From the NCBI GenBank assembly GCA_903937385.1, contig CAIZZF010000004.1, forward strand, positions 79,809 to 143,808: a stretch of 64,000 bases of DNA, in the 5' to 3' direction. Under the pieces are notes generated by a model, which did not search any database, was not told where the DNA came from, and saw only the letters and a list, made by a program, of their open reading frames with translations. The DNA is from an uncultured Holophagaceae bacterium. Its GTDB lineage: Bacteria > Acidobacteriota > Holophagae > Holophagales > Holophagaceae. A program made the position numbers and the translations under genes. Shown here piece by piece: positions 54,009 to 63,644 of the stretch (positions are counted from its first letter, which is position 1; each line of letters begins with the position of its first letter).

Positions 54009-55370
54009 ATGCCCACGCCCCTGCCCCCCGACTGGTCCGACCGCCTGGCCCTGGACCGCGCCCATGTCTGGCATCCCTTCACGCAGATGCAGGTCCACGA
54101 GGCCGACCCCCCGGCGGCGGTGGTGGGCGGCGAGGGCTGCGACCTGCTGCTGGCCAACGGCGAGCGCGTGCTGGACGGCATCTCCAGCTGGTGGACCTGC
54201 CTCCACGGACATGGCCACCCGCGGCTGGTGGGCGCCCTGGAGCGCCAGGCGGCCTGCCTCGACCACGTAATGTTCGCGGGCTTCACCCACGAGCCGGCCC
54301 TGGAGCTGGTGGCCCGCCTGCGGCCCCGGCTCCCGGCCCCGCTGACCCGGGCCTTCTTCTCGGATGACGGCAGCACCGCCGTGGAGGTGGCCCTGAAGAT
54401 GGCCTTCCAGGCCCAGCTGCAACGGGGCGAGCAGGGCCGCAACCGCTTCGGCGCCCTGCGCGGCGGCTACCACGGTGACACCCTAGGCGCCGTGGGCGTG
54501 GGCGAGCTGGAGAACTTCATGACGGGCCTCTTCCGGCCCCTACTGCTGGCCTGCGACCGGCTGGAGGTGCCCGAGGATCCGCGCTGCGAGGTGACCCCGG
54601 ACCTCAGGGGCTGGGAGGCCCGGCTCGCCACGGTGAAGGCAGACATGGCTGCCTTCTTCGCCCAGCATGGCCCGCGCCTGGCGGCCTTCATCGCCGAGCC
54701 CCTGATCCAGTGCGCCGGTGGCATGCGCATGTGGCCGCCGGAGCTGCTCACGGAACTGCGCGCCCAGTGCGACACCCACGGGGTCTACCTGATCCTCGAC
54801 GAGGTCGCCACGGGCTTCGGCCGCACGGGCACCTTCCTGGCCTGCGAGCAGGCCGGCGTGGCGCCGGACCTGCTGTGCCTCTCCAAGGGCCTCACGGGCG
54901 GCATGCTGCCCCTGTCCATGACCTGGGCCACCGAGGAGATCTACAGCCACTTCTGGGGCACGCCGACCTCGGGCCGGGCCTTCCTCCACGGTCACAGCTA
55001 CACCGCCAATCCCACGGCCTGCGCCGTGGCCTGCGCCAGTCTGGCCCTCTTCGATGAGGAGCCCGTGCTGGCCCAGGCGCAGGCCCTGGGCGAGGCCCTG
55101 CGGTCCGCCTTCGGGGCGCTGGCGACCCACCCCGCCGTGCGCCAGGCCCGCACCCTGGGTGCCATCGGCGCCTGCCGCCTGGTGGATCCCACCACGGGCG
55201 AGGCCCATCCCGCCGAGGCCCGCTTCGGCTGGCGCCTGCACCGGGCGGCCCTGGACCACGGCCTGCTGGTGCGCCCCATGGGCGACTGCCTCTACCTGCT
55301 GCCACCCCTCAGCACGCCGCCCGCGCGGATCGCCGAGGCCGCCGACACCCTGCTCCACCTGCTCGGCTGA
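54009..55370 (+). CDS. bioA: Adenosylmethionine-8-amino-7-oxononanoate aminotransferase
   Basis: Transfers the amino group of S-adenosylmethionine to 8-amino-7-oxononanoate. The 453-residue fold-type I PLP enzyme has the BioA-typical HVWHPFTQMQ opening and DGISSWWTCLHGHGHP. The aspartate of the cofactor site is in LILDEVATGFGRTG and the PLP Lys in LCLSKGLTGGMLPLS near residue 295. The biotin pair bioD-bioA continues into an amidohydrolase gene 12 bp on. Confidence 0.95.
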   Translation: MPTPLPPDWSDRLALDRAHVWHPFTQMQVHEADPPAAVVGGEGCDLLLANGERVLDGISSWWTCLHGHGHPRLVGALERQAACLDHVMFAGFTHEPALELVARLRPRLPAPLTRAFFSDDGSTAVEVALKMAFQAQLQRGEQGRNRFGALRGGYHGDTLGAVGVGELENFMTGLFRPLLLACDRLEVPEDPRCEVTPDLRGWEARLATVKADMAAFFAQHGPRLAAFIAEPLIQCAGGMRMWPPELLTELRAQCDTHGVYLILDEVATGFGRTGTFLACEQAGVAPDLLCLSKGLTGGMLPLSMTWATEEIYSHFWGTPTSGRAFLHGHSYTANPTACAVACASLALFDEEPVLAQAQALGEALRSAFGALATHPAVRQARTLGAIGACRLVDPTTGEAHPAEARFGWRLHRAALDHGLLVRPMGDCLYLLPPLSTPPARIAEAADTLLHLLG

Positions 55371-55382
55371 ACCGGAGGCCCC

Positions 55383-56660
55383 ATGCGCCATCTGCTGCTC
55401 CTCCTGCTGGGCGCCCTGAGTCTGGCGGCCCAGGCGCCCACGCTGGTGCGGGCCGGCCGGCTCCTGGATCCGCGGAGCGGCCAGGTCCTGCAGGACCAGG
55501 GGCTGCTCCTCCAGGACGGCCGCGTGGCCGCTACGGGGCCCTGGGCCTCGGTGGCCGCCGCGGCGCCCCAAGGCGCCTCGCGGGTGGACCTGTCGAACCG
55601 CTTCGTGCTGCCGGGCCTCATCGAGGCGCACACCCACGTGCTGCTCCAGGGCAACCGCTTCGCCCAGGACTACGCGGACCAGATCCTGAAGGAGAGCGTG
55701 CCCTACCGAACCCTGCGCGCGGCGGCGGCGGCCCGGTCGGCGCTGCTGTGGGGCTTCACCACCCTCCGCGACCTGGGCACCGAGGGCGCGGGCTACGCCG
55801 ATGTGGACCTGAAGAAGGCCATCGAGGCCGGTGTGGTTCCGGGGCCGCGGCTCTTCGTGGCGGGCCGGGCCTTCTCGGCCACGGGCACCTACCCGCTGCA
55901 GAACTACGCCTGGGAGCTGGACCTGCCCTCCGGGGTGCGGGTGGTGGACGGCGTGGAGCCCATCCGCCAGGCCGTGCGTGACGAGGTCCAGCGCGGTGCC
56001 GACTGGATCAAGGTCTACGTGGACCGCGGCACCAGCCTCGGCGCGGACGGCCGCCTGCGCTCCCAGACCAACTACCGGCCCGAGGAGCTCAAGGCCTTCG
56101 TGGAGGAGGCCCACCGCCTGGGCAAGCGCACCTCGGCCCACGTGAAGGGCTGGGATGGCATCGACGCGGCCCTCACGGCGGGCTTCGACACCCTGGAGCA
56201 CGCGGACGGCTTCACGGACGACCTGCTGGACCGCGCCGTGCGCCAGGGCACCTTCTGGTGTCCCACGCTCTACGCGGGGATCTGGGTGGCCGAGGGCCGG
56301 CCCCTGGGCCGGAAGTCCACCGAGATCCTGACTGCGGCCTTCCGCAGGGGCCTCGCCAAGGGCGTGAAGATCACGCTCGGCAGTGATGCCGGCGCCTTCC
56401 CCTGGACCGAGAACCCCGCCAAGGAACTGGCCCTCATGGTCGAGCGCGGCATGACGCCCCTGCAGGCCCTGCAGGCCGCCACCACTGTGGCCGCGGAGCT
56501 GCTCGGCACCCTGGACCTGGGCAGCCTCGCCGTGGGCGCCCGCGCGGACCTCATCGCCGTGCCCGGGGATCCTCTCAAGGACATCTCCCTCCTGCAGCAG
56601 GTGGACTTCGTCATGAAGGGCGGTGGGGTAGTTCGCCGAGACTCTTCCAGCGCGCCCTGA
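55383..56660 (+). CDS. Exported amidohydrolase (imidazolonepropionase-like)
   Basis: A 425-residue metal-dependent amidohydrolase with a signal peptide (MRHLLLLLLGALSLAAQA). The HxH metal motif is in GLIEAHTHVLLQG near residue 82; the bridging-Lys region is DWIKVYVDRG near 205. Further metal ligands lie around TSAHVKGWD and LEHADGF, and the final Asp is in TLGSDAGAFPW near 335. The family includes Xaa-Arg/Lys dipeptidases and prolidases. The prolyl-aminopeptidase-like gene 49 bp downstream makes periplasmic peptide breakdown plausible. Confidence 0.88.
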   Translation: MRHLLLLLLGALSLAAQAPTLVRAGRLLDPRSGQVLQDQGLLLQDGRVAATGPWASVAAAAPQGASRVDLSNRFVLPGLIEAHTHVLLQGNRFAQDYADQILKESVPYRTLRAAAAARSALLWGFTTLRDLGTEGAGYADVDLKKAIEAGVVPGPRLFVAGRAFSATGTYPLQNYAWELDLPSGVRVVDGVEPIRQAVRDEVQRGADWIKVYVDRGTSLGADGRLRSQTNYRPEELKAFVEEAHRLGKRTSAHVKGWDGIDAALTAGFDTLEHADGFTDDLLDRAVRQGTFWCPTLYAGIWVAEGRPLGRKSTEILTAAFRRGLAKGVKITLGSDAGAFPWTENPAKELALMVERGMTPLQALQAATTVAAELLGTLDLGSLAVGARADLIAVPGDPLKDISLLQQVDFVMKGGGVVRRDSSSAP

Positions 56661-56709
56661 ATCCGGGGATCCCTTCCGGGTGTAGACTGCCCCCTCTCTC
56701 GAGGTGAAC

Positions 56710-57729
56710 ATGCGCCGGACCCTGCTCCTGACCCTCGCCTGCCTGCTGGGCTCCCAGCCTGTAACCGCCCAGGCGGCGCCGCCCAGTCTGCGCACTTACT
56801 TCGCGGACGCTTCGAAGCTCAAGGAGGGCGGGGTCAAGGTCATCCCCATCCAGACCCCCAAGGGCAGCTTCAAGGTCTGGACCAAGCGCTTCGGCCACAA
56901 CCCACGCATCAAGGTGCTGCTGCTGCACGGCGGCCCCGGCGGCACCCACGAGGTCTTCGAGTCCTTCGAGAGCTTCCTCCCCGCCGAGGGCATCGAGTTC
57001 ATCTACTACGACCAGCTGGGGGCGGGCAACTCGGACCAGCCCAAGGACCGGGACCTCTGGACCACCGCGCGGTTCGTGGAGGAGGTCGAGCAGGTGCGCC
57101 TCGCCCTTGGCCTGAACCGGGATAATTTCTACCTGCTGGGCCACTCCTGGGGCGGCATCCTGGCGGCGGAGTATGCACTCAAATACGGCGCGAACCTCAA
57201 GGGCCTGGTCATCTCGAACATGATGATGAGCATCCCGGACTACAACCGCTACGCCGAGCAGGTGCTGGCCAAGCAGATGGACCCGGCGGTGGTGAAGGAG
57301 ATCAAGGCCCTGGAGGCCGCGGGGAAGTACGAAGACCCCCGCTACTTCGAGCTGCTGCTCCCCCACTACTACGCACAGCACCTGTGCCGCCTGCCCCAGT
57401 GGCCCGACGCCATCAACCGGATGTTCGGGCACATGAACAAGGACCTCTACGTGCTCATGCAGGGGCCCAGCGAGTTCGGCGCCTCAGGCCGCCTGGAGCA
57501 GTGGGACCGCAAGGCTGACCTGCCGAAGCTGGCCATGCCCACCCTGGTCATCGCCGCCGCCCACGACACCATGGAACCCGCCCACATGAAGTGGGTCGCT
57601 GGCCAGGTGCAGCGCGGCAGCTACCTGCTCTGTCCCGATGGCAGCCACTGCGCCATGTGGGATGACCAGTCCCACTACTTCCCGGGCCTCGTTCGCTGGC
57701 TGAAGCGCACTGACGCCGGGGCCAAGTGA
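56710..57729 (+). CDS. Exported proline iminopeptidase-like hydrolase
   Basis: A 339-residue alpha/beta hydrolase of the S33 (prolyl aminopeptidase) family with a signal peptide (RRTLLLTLACLLGSQPVTAQA). It has the HGGPG oxyanion motif (LLLHGGPGGTHE), the catalytic Ser in LLGHSWGGILAAEY, the Asp in AAHDTMEP and the His in DGSHCAMWDD. It would remove N-terminal proline from peptides in the periplasm. ATG 56710 follows GAGGTGAAC. Convergent with the EF-hand gene. Confidence 0.9.
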   Translation: MRRTLLLTLACLLGSQPVTAQAAPPSLRTYFADASKLKEGGVKVIPIQTPKGSFKVWTKRFGHNPRIKVLLLHGGPGGTHEVFESFESFLPAEGIEFIYYDQLGAGNSDQPKDRDLWTTARFVEEVEQVRLALGLNRDNFYLLGHSWGGILAAEYALKYGANLKGLVISNMMMSIPDYNRYAEQVLAKQMDPAVVKEIKALEAAGKYEDPRYFELLLPHYYAQHLCRLPQWPDAINRMFGHMNKDLYVLMQGPSEFGASGRLEQWDRKADLPKLAMPTLVIAAAHDTMEPAHMKWVAGQVQRGSYLLCPDGSHCAMWDDQSHYFPGLVRWLKRTDAGAK

Positions 57730-57739
57730 GCCGCCTGAC

Positions 57740-57967
57740 TCAGGCGTAGAGGTCGATCCGTCCCGTGGTCAAGGCCGGGGGCGTTTCCTGAACCTTGATC
57801 TCAGTGGCCTTGGTGGCCTCGTTGGCCTCAGGCTTCTTTGCCTGGGCTTGGCGGGCGGCGTAGGCCTGGATTTCTGCCGCAGTCACCTTGCCGTCGCCGT
57901 TCAGGTCCCGAGGATCGGTGCTGAGAGTGACGGTGCTGGTCACTGCGCTGACACTGCCAACCGCCAT
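57740..57967 (-). CDS. Small EF-hand protein
   Basis: A 75-residue protein with one clear calcium-binding EF-hand loop (DLNGDGKVTAAE, about residues 21-32) and a Lys/Glu-rich tail. No obvious signal peptide is present, although the N-terminal 17 residues are mildly hydrophobic. AAGGGAGG precedes ATG 57967. Its partner is unknown; single EF-hands usually pair as dimers. Its stop nearly abuts that of the peptidase gene. Confidence 0.75.
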   Translation of the reverse strand: MAVGSVSAVTSTVTLSTDPRDLNGDGKVTAAEIQAYAARQAQAKKPEANEATKATEIKVQETPPALTTGRIDLYA

Positions 57968-58038
57968 GGGAACCTCCCTTGGGGGCTTATCGGCCGCTGG
58001 GGACGCTTCCTTGAGGGGTCCGGTGCGCTGGGGCCCCT

Positions 58039-58956
58039 TCAGTCATCGGCCCCCAGGGATTCACCGGCCATCCCACCCCGGTGGTGCACCACCCGCTGCT
58101 GGTAGGGGATCACGATGCCGCTCTCCCGGAAGGCCAGGAGGATGCGGCGGCGCAGCTCCCGCTGCACCTCCCACTGGGCCCCCGGAGCCGTCTTGGTGAG
58201 GGTGCGGATGGTGTAGCCGCTGTTGCCGAAGGCCTCGACGCCCTTCACCTCCAGGGGCTCCACGGCCAGGTCCGGACGGTCCCGGTGGAAGCGGCGGCCC
58301 AGGTCCAGCAGCACCTCGAAGGCCCGGTCCGGATCGGTGTCGTAGCCCACCTCCACCTCGACCAGGGCCCGGGCGAAGTCCTTGGACAGCACCACCACAC
58401 GCAGGATCGAGCCGTTGGGCACGTAGTGGGCCCGGCCCTCCAGGTCCCGCAGCTGGGTGATGCGCAGGGTCATGCGCTCCACGGTGCCGATGTGCTTGTC
58501 GTCCACGCTGATGATGTCGCCCACGCCGAACTGGTTCTCCATGAGCAGGAAGAACCCGCTGATGACGTCCTTTACCAGGCTCTGGGCGCCGAAGCCCAGG
58601 GCCACGCCGGCCACGCCGGCACCCGCCACCAGGGGGCCGATATTGACGCCGAATTCCTGGAGGGTCATCAGCAGGAAGAAGCCGATCACCAGCACCCGCG
58701 CCGCGTTGGTCAGCACGGACCCAAGGGTCTCGGCGCGCCGTTCCGCATCGGAGGTCACGCTGTCGTTGCCGTCGTCCACGGCCCGGCGCACGGCCCGGGA
58801 GACCAAGTGCACCGCGCCCAGGATCGCCCCGGAGGCCGCCGCCACCAGCAGCAGGTGCGCCACCCGGGACCACCCGGGAGCGTCGAACCAGCCCAGGGGG
58901 ATCCGGGTCTCCTCCGCGGCCTGCAGCATTGCGATCAGTCCAGCCCATCCGTTCAT
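58039..58956 (-). CDS. MscS-family mechanosensitive channel
   Basis: A 305-residue small-conductance mechanosensitive channel. It has three hydrophobic helices (about 28-50, 85-105 and 110-135), with the pore-lining helix and following segment GVALGFGAQSLVKDVISGFF, the family hallmark. The beta domain (VGDIISVDDKHIGTVERMTL) and the alpha/beta C-terminal domain follow. ATG 58956 has GGAG 7 nt upstream; ATG 58968 is an alternative start. Releases solutes on hypo-osmotic shock. Divergent from the MocR-type regulator. Confidence 0.92.
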   Translation of the reverse strand: MNGWAGLIAMLQAAEETRIPLGWFDAPGWSRVAHLLLVAAASGAILGAVHLVSRAVRRAVDDGNDSVTSDAERRAETLGSVLTNAARVLVIGFFLLMTLQEFGVNIGPLVAGAGVAGVALGFGAQSLVKDVISGFFLLMENQFGVGDIISVDDKHIGTVERMTLRITQLRDLEGRAHYVPNGSILRVVVLSKDFARALVEVEVGYDTDPDRAFEVLLDLGRRFHRDRPDLAVEPLEVKGVEAFGNSGYTIRTLTKTAPGAQWEVQRELRRRILLAFRESGIVIPYQQRVVHHRGGMAGESLGADD

Positions 58957-59049
58957 GCGCGTCTCCATCAACAGCCTAGCAAACCCCCAGGGAACTCAAT
59001 CAACGCACCTGCGGGGCCGATACCATGGCGGAACCCCCCGGGAGAGGCA

Positions 59050-60501
59050 TTGGCCAGCGTTTGGACCCCCACCGTGTTCCTGGATCCCTCGAGCCAGGAA
59101 CCGGTCTACCTGCAGATCGCCCACGCCCTCATGCACGAGATCCACCGCGGGCGGCTGAAGCCCGGCGACAGCCTGCCCGGCTACCGGACCCTGGCGGCGC
59201 AGCTGGGCGTCAACCGCAACACCGTCATGGCGGCCTTCCGGGAGCTGCAGGTGGAGGGCTGGGTGACCTCCCTGCCGGGCGAAGGCAGCCTGGTGTCCCT
59301 CACTCCGCCGAACCACCTGCCCGGCGAGAAGGCCCCCCCGGTGGCCATGGGCTTCGACCTGGGGGGCGCGGCCCAGCCCGAGGCCGATGCCGCCCGGACC
59401 GACCTGCTCAAGGTCGGCAGCGGCGTGCCGGATCCCCGGCTGCTGCCGGGCGCGGCCCTGGCCCGGGCCTACCGGCGCGCCCTCACCCTCAATCACCAGA
59501 GCGCCCTCAGCCTCGAGGATCCCCAGGGGCATCCCAAGCTCCGAGAGGCGCTGGCCCGGATGCTGGCCAGCACCCGGGGCATTCCCGCCGCGCCGGACCG
59601 CCTCCTGGTCACCCGGGGCAGCCAGATGGCCACCTTCCTGGTGGCCGAAGCGCTCTGCCGTCCCGGTGACACCGTGGCGGTGGAGTCGCTGGGAGACCGC
59701 CGCACCTGGGAGGTCATCGTCAAGGCTGGCGCCCGATGCCTGCCGGTGCCCGTGGACGAGGGCGGCCTGCGCATCGGGGCCCTGGAGTCCCTGCTGCATG
59801 AGGGCTCCCTGCGCGCCGTGGTGGTGACTCCCCAGCGCCAGTATCCGACCCTGGCCGTGTTGGCCCCGGACCGCCGGACCCGGCTCATGGAGCTGGCGGC
59901 GAAGCACCGCTTCGCCGTTATTGAGCTGGACCAGGAGTCCGAGTTCCAATTCGAGGGCCGGGCCAGCGCCCCGCTGGCGGCCGAGGATCCCGCCGGGGTG
60001 GTGATCCACGTGGGCACCCTGAGCAAGATCTTCTCGCCCAGCCTCCGCCTGGGCTTCGTCCACGCCCCGGCCCCCCTCATCCAGCGCATGCGGGAGCTCC
60101 GCCTGGCCTTCGACCGGCAGGGCGACATGGTCCTGGAGCGCGCCATGGCCGACCTCATGGAGGACGGCGAGGTCGCCCGCCACCTGAACCGCATGCACCT
60201 GGTCTACCGCCACCGGCGCGACATCCTCTGCGCCGCCCTTCGGCGCAAGCTCGGGGACAGCATTAGCGTGGAGGCCCCGAGTGGCGGCCTGGGGCTCTGG
60301 GTCCAGGTCCAGGAGGGCATCGATGTGGATGCCTGGGCCGCCCGGGCCTTGGCCCATGGGGTCGCCTTCCAGCCCGGGCGGCAGTTCGCCTTCGACAGCG
60401 GCCCCGTGGCGGGCCTGCGCCTGGGGTTCTCGAACTACGCGGAGCCTGAGCTCGAGGAGGTCGCCCGCCGCATGGGCGCCGCCCTGCGGGATCTGCCTTG
60501 A
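59050..60501 (+). CDS. MocR-type GntR/aminotransferase regulator
   Basis: A 483-residue transcription factor: an N-terminal GntR winged helix (about 18-85; GDSLPGYRTLAAQLGVNRNT) fused to a fold-type I aminotransferase domain (about 115-480), with the PLP Lys in VGTLSKIFSPSLRLGF near residue 330. MocR proteins use PLP or an amino compound as effector (PdxR, GabR). Start TTG 59050 lies 5 nt after GGAG. Its stop overlaps the kinase start (TTGA), so regulator and kinase are translationally coupled. Target genes unknown. Confidence 0.88.
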   Translation: MASVWTPTVFLDPSSQEPVYLQIAHALMHEIHRGRLKPGDSLPGYRTLAAQLGVNRNTVMAAFRELQVEGWVTSLPGEGSLVSLTPPNHLPGEKAPPVAMGFDLGGAAQPEADAARTDLLKVGSGVPDPRLLPGAALARAYRRALTLNHQSALSLEDPQGHPKLREALARMLASTRGIPAAPDRLLVTRGSQMATFLVAEALCRPGDTVAVESLGDRRTWEVIVKAGARCLPVPVDEGGLRIGALESLLHEGSLRAVVVTPQRQYPTLAVLAPDRRTRLMELAAKHRFAVIELDQESEFQFEGRASAPLAAEDPAGVVIHVGTLSKIFSPSLRLGFVHAPAPLIQRMRELRLAFDRQGDMVLERAMADLMEDGEVARHLNRMHLVYRHRRDILCAALRRKLGDSISVEAPSGGLGLWVQVQEGIDVDAWAARALAHGVAFQPGRQFAFDSGPVAGLRLGFSNYAEPELEEVARRMGAALRDLP

Positions 60502-63500
60502 GCCTTCTGCTGCCGCCGCTGGACGGCCGGATCGACCTGAAGGGCCTCCTGGGCGAGGGGGGCATGGGCCAGGTGCACCGCGCCTGGGACGCCTCCCTGG
60601 AGCGGGCCGTGGCCGTCAAGTTCGTCCGCGGCACCGACCCCCTCGAGGCCGAGCGCCTGCTGCTGGAGGCCCGCCTCCAGGCCCGCGTGGAGCATCCCCA
60701 CGTGGTGCGCGTCCACGAGGTCGGCACCCTGGGTGGCCGCCCCTGCATCGTCATGCAGCTGGTGGAGGGCGGCACCCTGGCGGACCTGCCCCAGGACGCG
60801 CCCCTGGCCCTGCGCGTCGAGCTGCTGCGCCAGACGGCCCTGGGCCTCCACGCCGCCCACCTCCAGGGCCTCATCCACCGCGATGTGAAGCCCGGCAATG
60901 TGCTGCGGGAGACCGCCGAGGACGGCACCCCGCGGGCCCTGGTCACGGACTTCGGCCTGGCCCGGGACGAGGACGGCGGTCTCACCCGCTCAGGGCTCCC
61001 CGCCGGAACCCTCGACTTCATGGCCCCCGAGGTTCTGATCGGCGCCGGGCCCCTGGATTTCCGCGTGGACGTCTACGCCCTGGGTGCCACGGCCTACGCC
61101 CTCCTGTCCGGCCAGCCGCCCTTCCGCTCCCTCACAAACTTGGGACCCAACGCCACCACCTCGCGGCTGCCCACAGGCCCGAACGAGGGCACCCTGCTGC
61201 TGCGGCGCATCCTGGAGGAGGACCCGGCCCCCCTGAAGGACACCCCCCGGGACCTGCAGGTAATTGTCGCCAAAGCCATGGAGAAGGCTCCGGCCGAACG
61301 CTACCCCAGCGCCGAGGCCTTCGCCGAGGATCTGGTCCGGTTCCAGCGGGGGGAGCCCGTCCAGGCCCGGCGCGCCACGGCCTTCGACCGCCTGCTCAAG
61401 TGGAGCCGCCGCAACCCCACCGCCGCCCGCACCTCCGTGGCCGCCACCTTCGCCGTGGTCCTGGGCCTGGGTTTTGGCATCCGGACCACGCGCCAGGCCG
61501 CCCACCAGTCCCTGGAGGCCGCCCGCCTCGGCGCCGAGGCCGTCGCCATGGAGGAGCTGATCCGCTCGGAGCACCTGCTGCCGGCCCATGACCTGCGCCC
61601 GGCCTACGCCCGGATCCGCGCCACACTGGCCCACCTGCCTGCCCACGCCGCCATCGCACCGGGTCCCGCCGCCTTCGTCCAGGGCCGGGGGCTGCAGCTG
61701 CTGGGCCAGACCGAGGAGGCCCGTGTCGCCCTCACCCGCGCCTGGGAGCTGGGCTTCCGGGCCCCCACGGTGGCCCGCGCCCTGGGCGAGGCCGAGGGGC
61801 AGCGCTACGCCGAGGAGCTGGCGCTGCTGCCGAGCATCGATGACCCGGCCCTGCGGCAGACCCGGGTCAAGGCCCTCCAGGCCCGCTACCGCGACCCCGC
61901 CCTGGCACGCCTCCGCGCCGCCGCGCCCGACGATCCCGCGGTCCACCCCCTGCTGGCGGCCCGCATGGCGCTGGTGGAGGAGCGCTACCAGGAGGCGGCC
62001 CGGCTGGCCCAGGAGGCCAGCCGGGTCCCGGACCGGGCCGCCGAGGCCGCCGAGCTCGAGGGCCGGGCCTGGCTTGCCTCGGGCACGGCCACCTTCGAGC
62101 GGGGTGACCTGACCGGAGGCGCCCGGGAGCTGCAGGCTGCGGCGACCGCCTTCCGCCGGGCCGGGGGCATCGCCCGCAGCGGCCAGACCCCCCGCCTCCT
62201 CCTGGTCGAGGCCGAGCTGCGCATCGCCAAGATCGCCATGCTGCAGAGCGGTCCGAAGCTGGAGCGCCTCGCGACCGCCGACAGCGCGCTGCGCGAGGCC
62301 GCACTGCTGGTGCCCGACAGCCCGGATGTCCTCACGGCCAGCGCCGAGCTCGAGTCCGAGCGGGGCCGGCTGCTCCGCATGCTGGGCCAGGACTCTTCCC
62401 AGGCCCTCACGGCCGCCCTGGAGCAGGCGCGCCGCGCCGCGGCCACCGCCCCGGACCCGCGCCGCGCCCTGGAGCGCCTGGCCTGGGCCTGCGCCAACGC
62501 CGGGGACGAGCTGGCCGATGGCGGCACCCGGGATCCCGGTCCAGTCTGGACCGAGGGCCTCGCCGCCGCGGCCCGGGCCCGGAGCCTCTCGCCGGATTCG
62601 AGCAGCCCGCTCACCCTCGAGACCCAGATGCTGCTGCGCCGGGCGGACCGGCAGAGCGAGCGGGGCGGCAACGGCCTCGCGGACGCCGAGCAGGCCGCCA
62701 CCAACGCCAGGCGCCTGATCGAGATCGGCGACCGCCCCGTGGTGGCGCGCAGCCTGGCCGCCCAGGCCCTCCGCGCCATCGGTCTCTGCCGTCTCCAGGC
62801 CGGGGGCGATCCCGGCCCGGACTTCGCCGGGGCCAGCGCCATGGCCCGGGAGGTCATCGAGCGCTCCAAGGCCAACGCCTCCTCGCTGGCCTGGGGCATC
62901 TACATCGCCGCGGCCCAGGTGGAGGCCGATCTGGCCGAAGGCCGGGTCCCGACCCAGGCCCTTACCCTGGGCACAGGCTGGGCCGAGCAGCTGCTGGCCC
63001 AGCAGAAGGGCAACCTCATGGTCAGCGGCCAGGTGGGGGAGTGGACCCTCTGGCGGGCCCGAGCCGAGGCGCTGGCCGGCCGCGATCCGCAGCCGCTGCT
63101 GGCGAAGGCTGAGCAGCTGCTCCTCCCGGCGGCGCGCTCCGGCCGGGTGACCCCCCTGCTCTGGCAGCGCCTGGCGGAAGCCTCGGTCGCGCGGGCCCAG
63201 TGGCTGCGTGCCCAAGGCGGCGAGTCCCGGGCGGCGCTGGCCGCGGCCCTGGACTGCGCCCGGCGGCTGCAGCAGGGGGATCCCACCTCCTGCGAAGGTC
63301 CGCTGCTCCAGGGTCGGATCCTGCTCGAGCGGACCCCGCCGGACCCAGTCCGTGCCTGCCTCCTGGCCGAGCAGGCCGTCAAGCTGAACCCCCGAAGCGC
63401 CCCGAGCTGGCTGCTCCTCGCCCGCGCCCGGCAGGCCTCCGGCCAGAGAGCCGAAGCCCGCGCAGCCCTCGCCAAGGCCACAGCTCTCCTGCCCCGGCTG

Positions 63501-63539
63501 GCTGGCCTGGCCGAGCTCCAAGCCGCGCTCAAATTCTGA
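60498..63539 (+). CDS. Membrane Ser/Thr protein kinase with helical sensor region
   Basis: A 1013-residue receptor-like kinase. The kinase domain spans about 8-275: glycine loop GEGGMGQVHRAW, VAVKF lysine, catalytic HRDVKPGN, DFGLA and APEVL. A single membrane helix lies near 312-330 (TSVAATFAVVLGLGFGI). About 680 extracytoplasmic residues follow, rich in Ala/Leu/Arg helices in a TPR-like pattern. Start TTG 60498 overlaps the MocR stop. A second, nearly identical gene starts at 63645. FHA proteins elsewhere in the window are possible readers of its phosphorylation. Confidence 0.9.
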   Translation: MSLLLPPLDGRIDLKGLLGEGGMGQVHRAWDASLERAVAVKFVRGTDPLEAERLLLEARLQARVEHPHVVRVHEVGTLGGRPCIVMQLVEGGTLADLPQDAPLALRVELLRQTALGLHAAHLQGLIHRDVKPGNVLRETAEDGTPRALVTDFGLARDEDGGLTRSGLPAGTLDFMAPEVLIGAGPLDFRVDVYALGATAYALLSGQPPFRSLTNLGPNATTSRLPTGPNEGTLLLRRILEEDPAPLKDTPRDLQVIVAKAMEKAPAERYPSAEAFAEDLVRFQRGEPVQARRATAFDRLLKWSRRNPTAARTSVAATFAVVLGLGFGIRTTRQAAHQSLEAARLGAEAVAMEELIRSEHLLPAHDLRPAYARIRATLAHLPAHAAIAPGPAAFVQGRGLQLLGQTEEARVALTRAWELGFRAPTVARALGEAEGQRYAEELALLPSIDDPALRQTRVKALQARYRDPALARLRAAAPDDPAVHPLLAARMALVEERYQEAARLAQEASRVPDRAAEAAELEGRAWLASGTATFERGDLTGGARELQAAATAFRRAGGIARSGQTPRLLLVEAELRIAKIAMLQSGPKLERLATADSALREAALLVPDSPDVLTASAELESERGRLLRMLGQDSSQALTAALEQARRAAATAPDPRRALERLAWACANAGDELADGGTRDPGPVWTEGLAAAARARSLSPDSSSPLTLETQMLLRRADRQSERGGNGLADAEQAATNARRLIEIGDRPVVARSLAAQALRAIGLCRLQAGGDPGPDFAGASAMAREVIERSKANASSLAWGIYIAAAQVEADLAEGRVPTQALTLGTGWAEQLLAQQKGNLMVSGQVGEWTLWRARAEALAGRDPQPLLAKAEQLLLPAARSGRVTPLLWQRLAEASVARAQWLRAQGGESRAALAAALDCARRLQQGDPTSCEGPLLQGRILLERTPPDPVRACLLAEQAVKLNPRSAPSWLLLARARQASGQRAEARAALAKATALLPRLAGLAELQAALKF

Positions 63540-63644
63540 AAAATCAGCTTTGAGACAGGGCCTGTGCCGGTAGGATGCTCAAAACCCAATCGAAGTTGAG
63601 AGGAACACCTGCCTGTCGCTGGAGTGCAACGTGAGGTGCTGCGC

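Noticed and set aside
60990..63521. An 843-codon minus-strand open frame inside the kinase gene
   Set aside because: It is fully opposite the kinase sensor region, has no domain, and consists of Gly/Gln/Leu-rich repeats of antisense origin.
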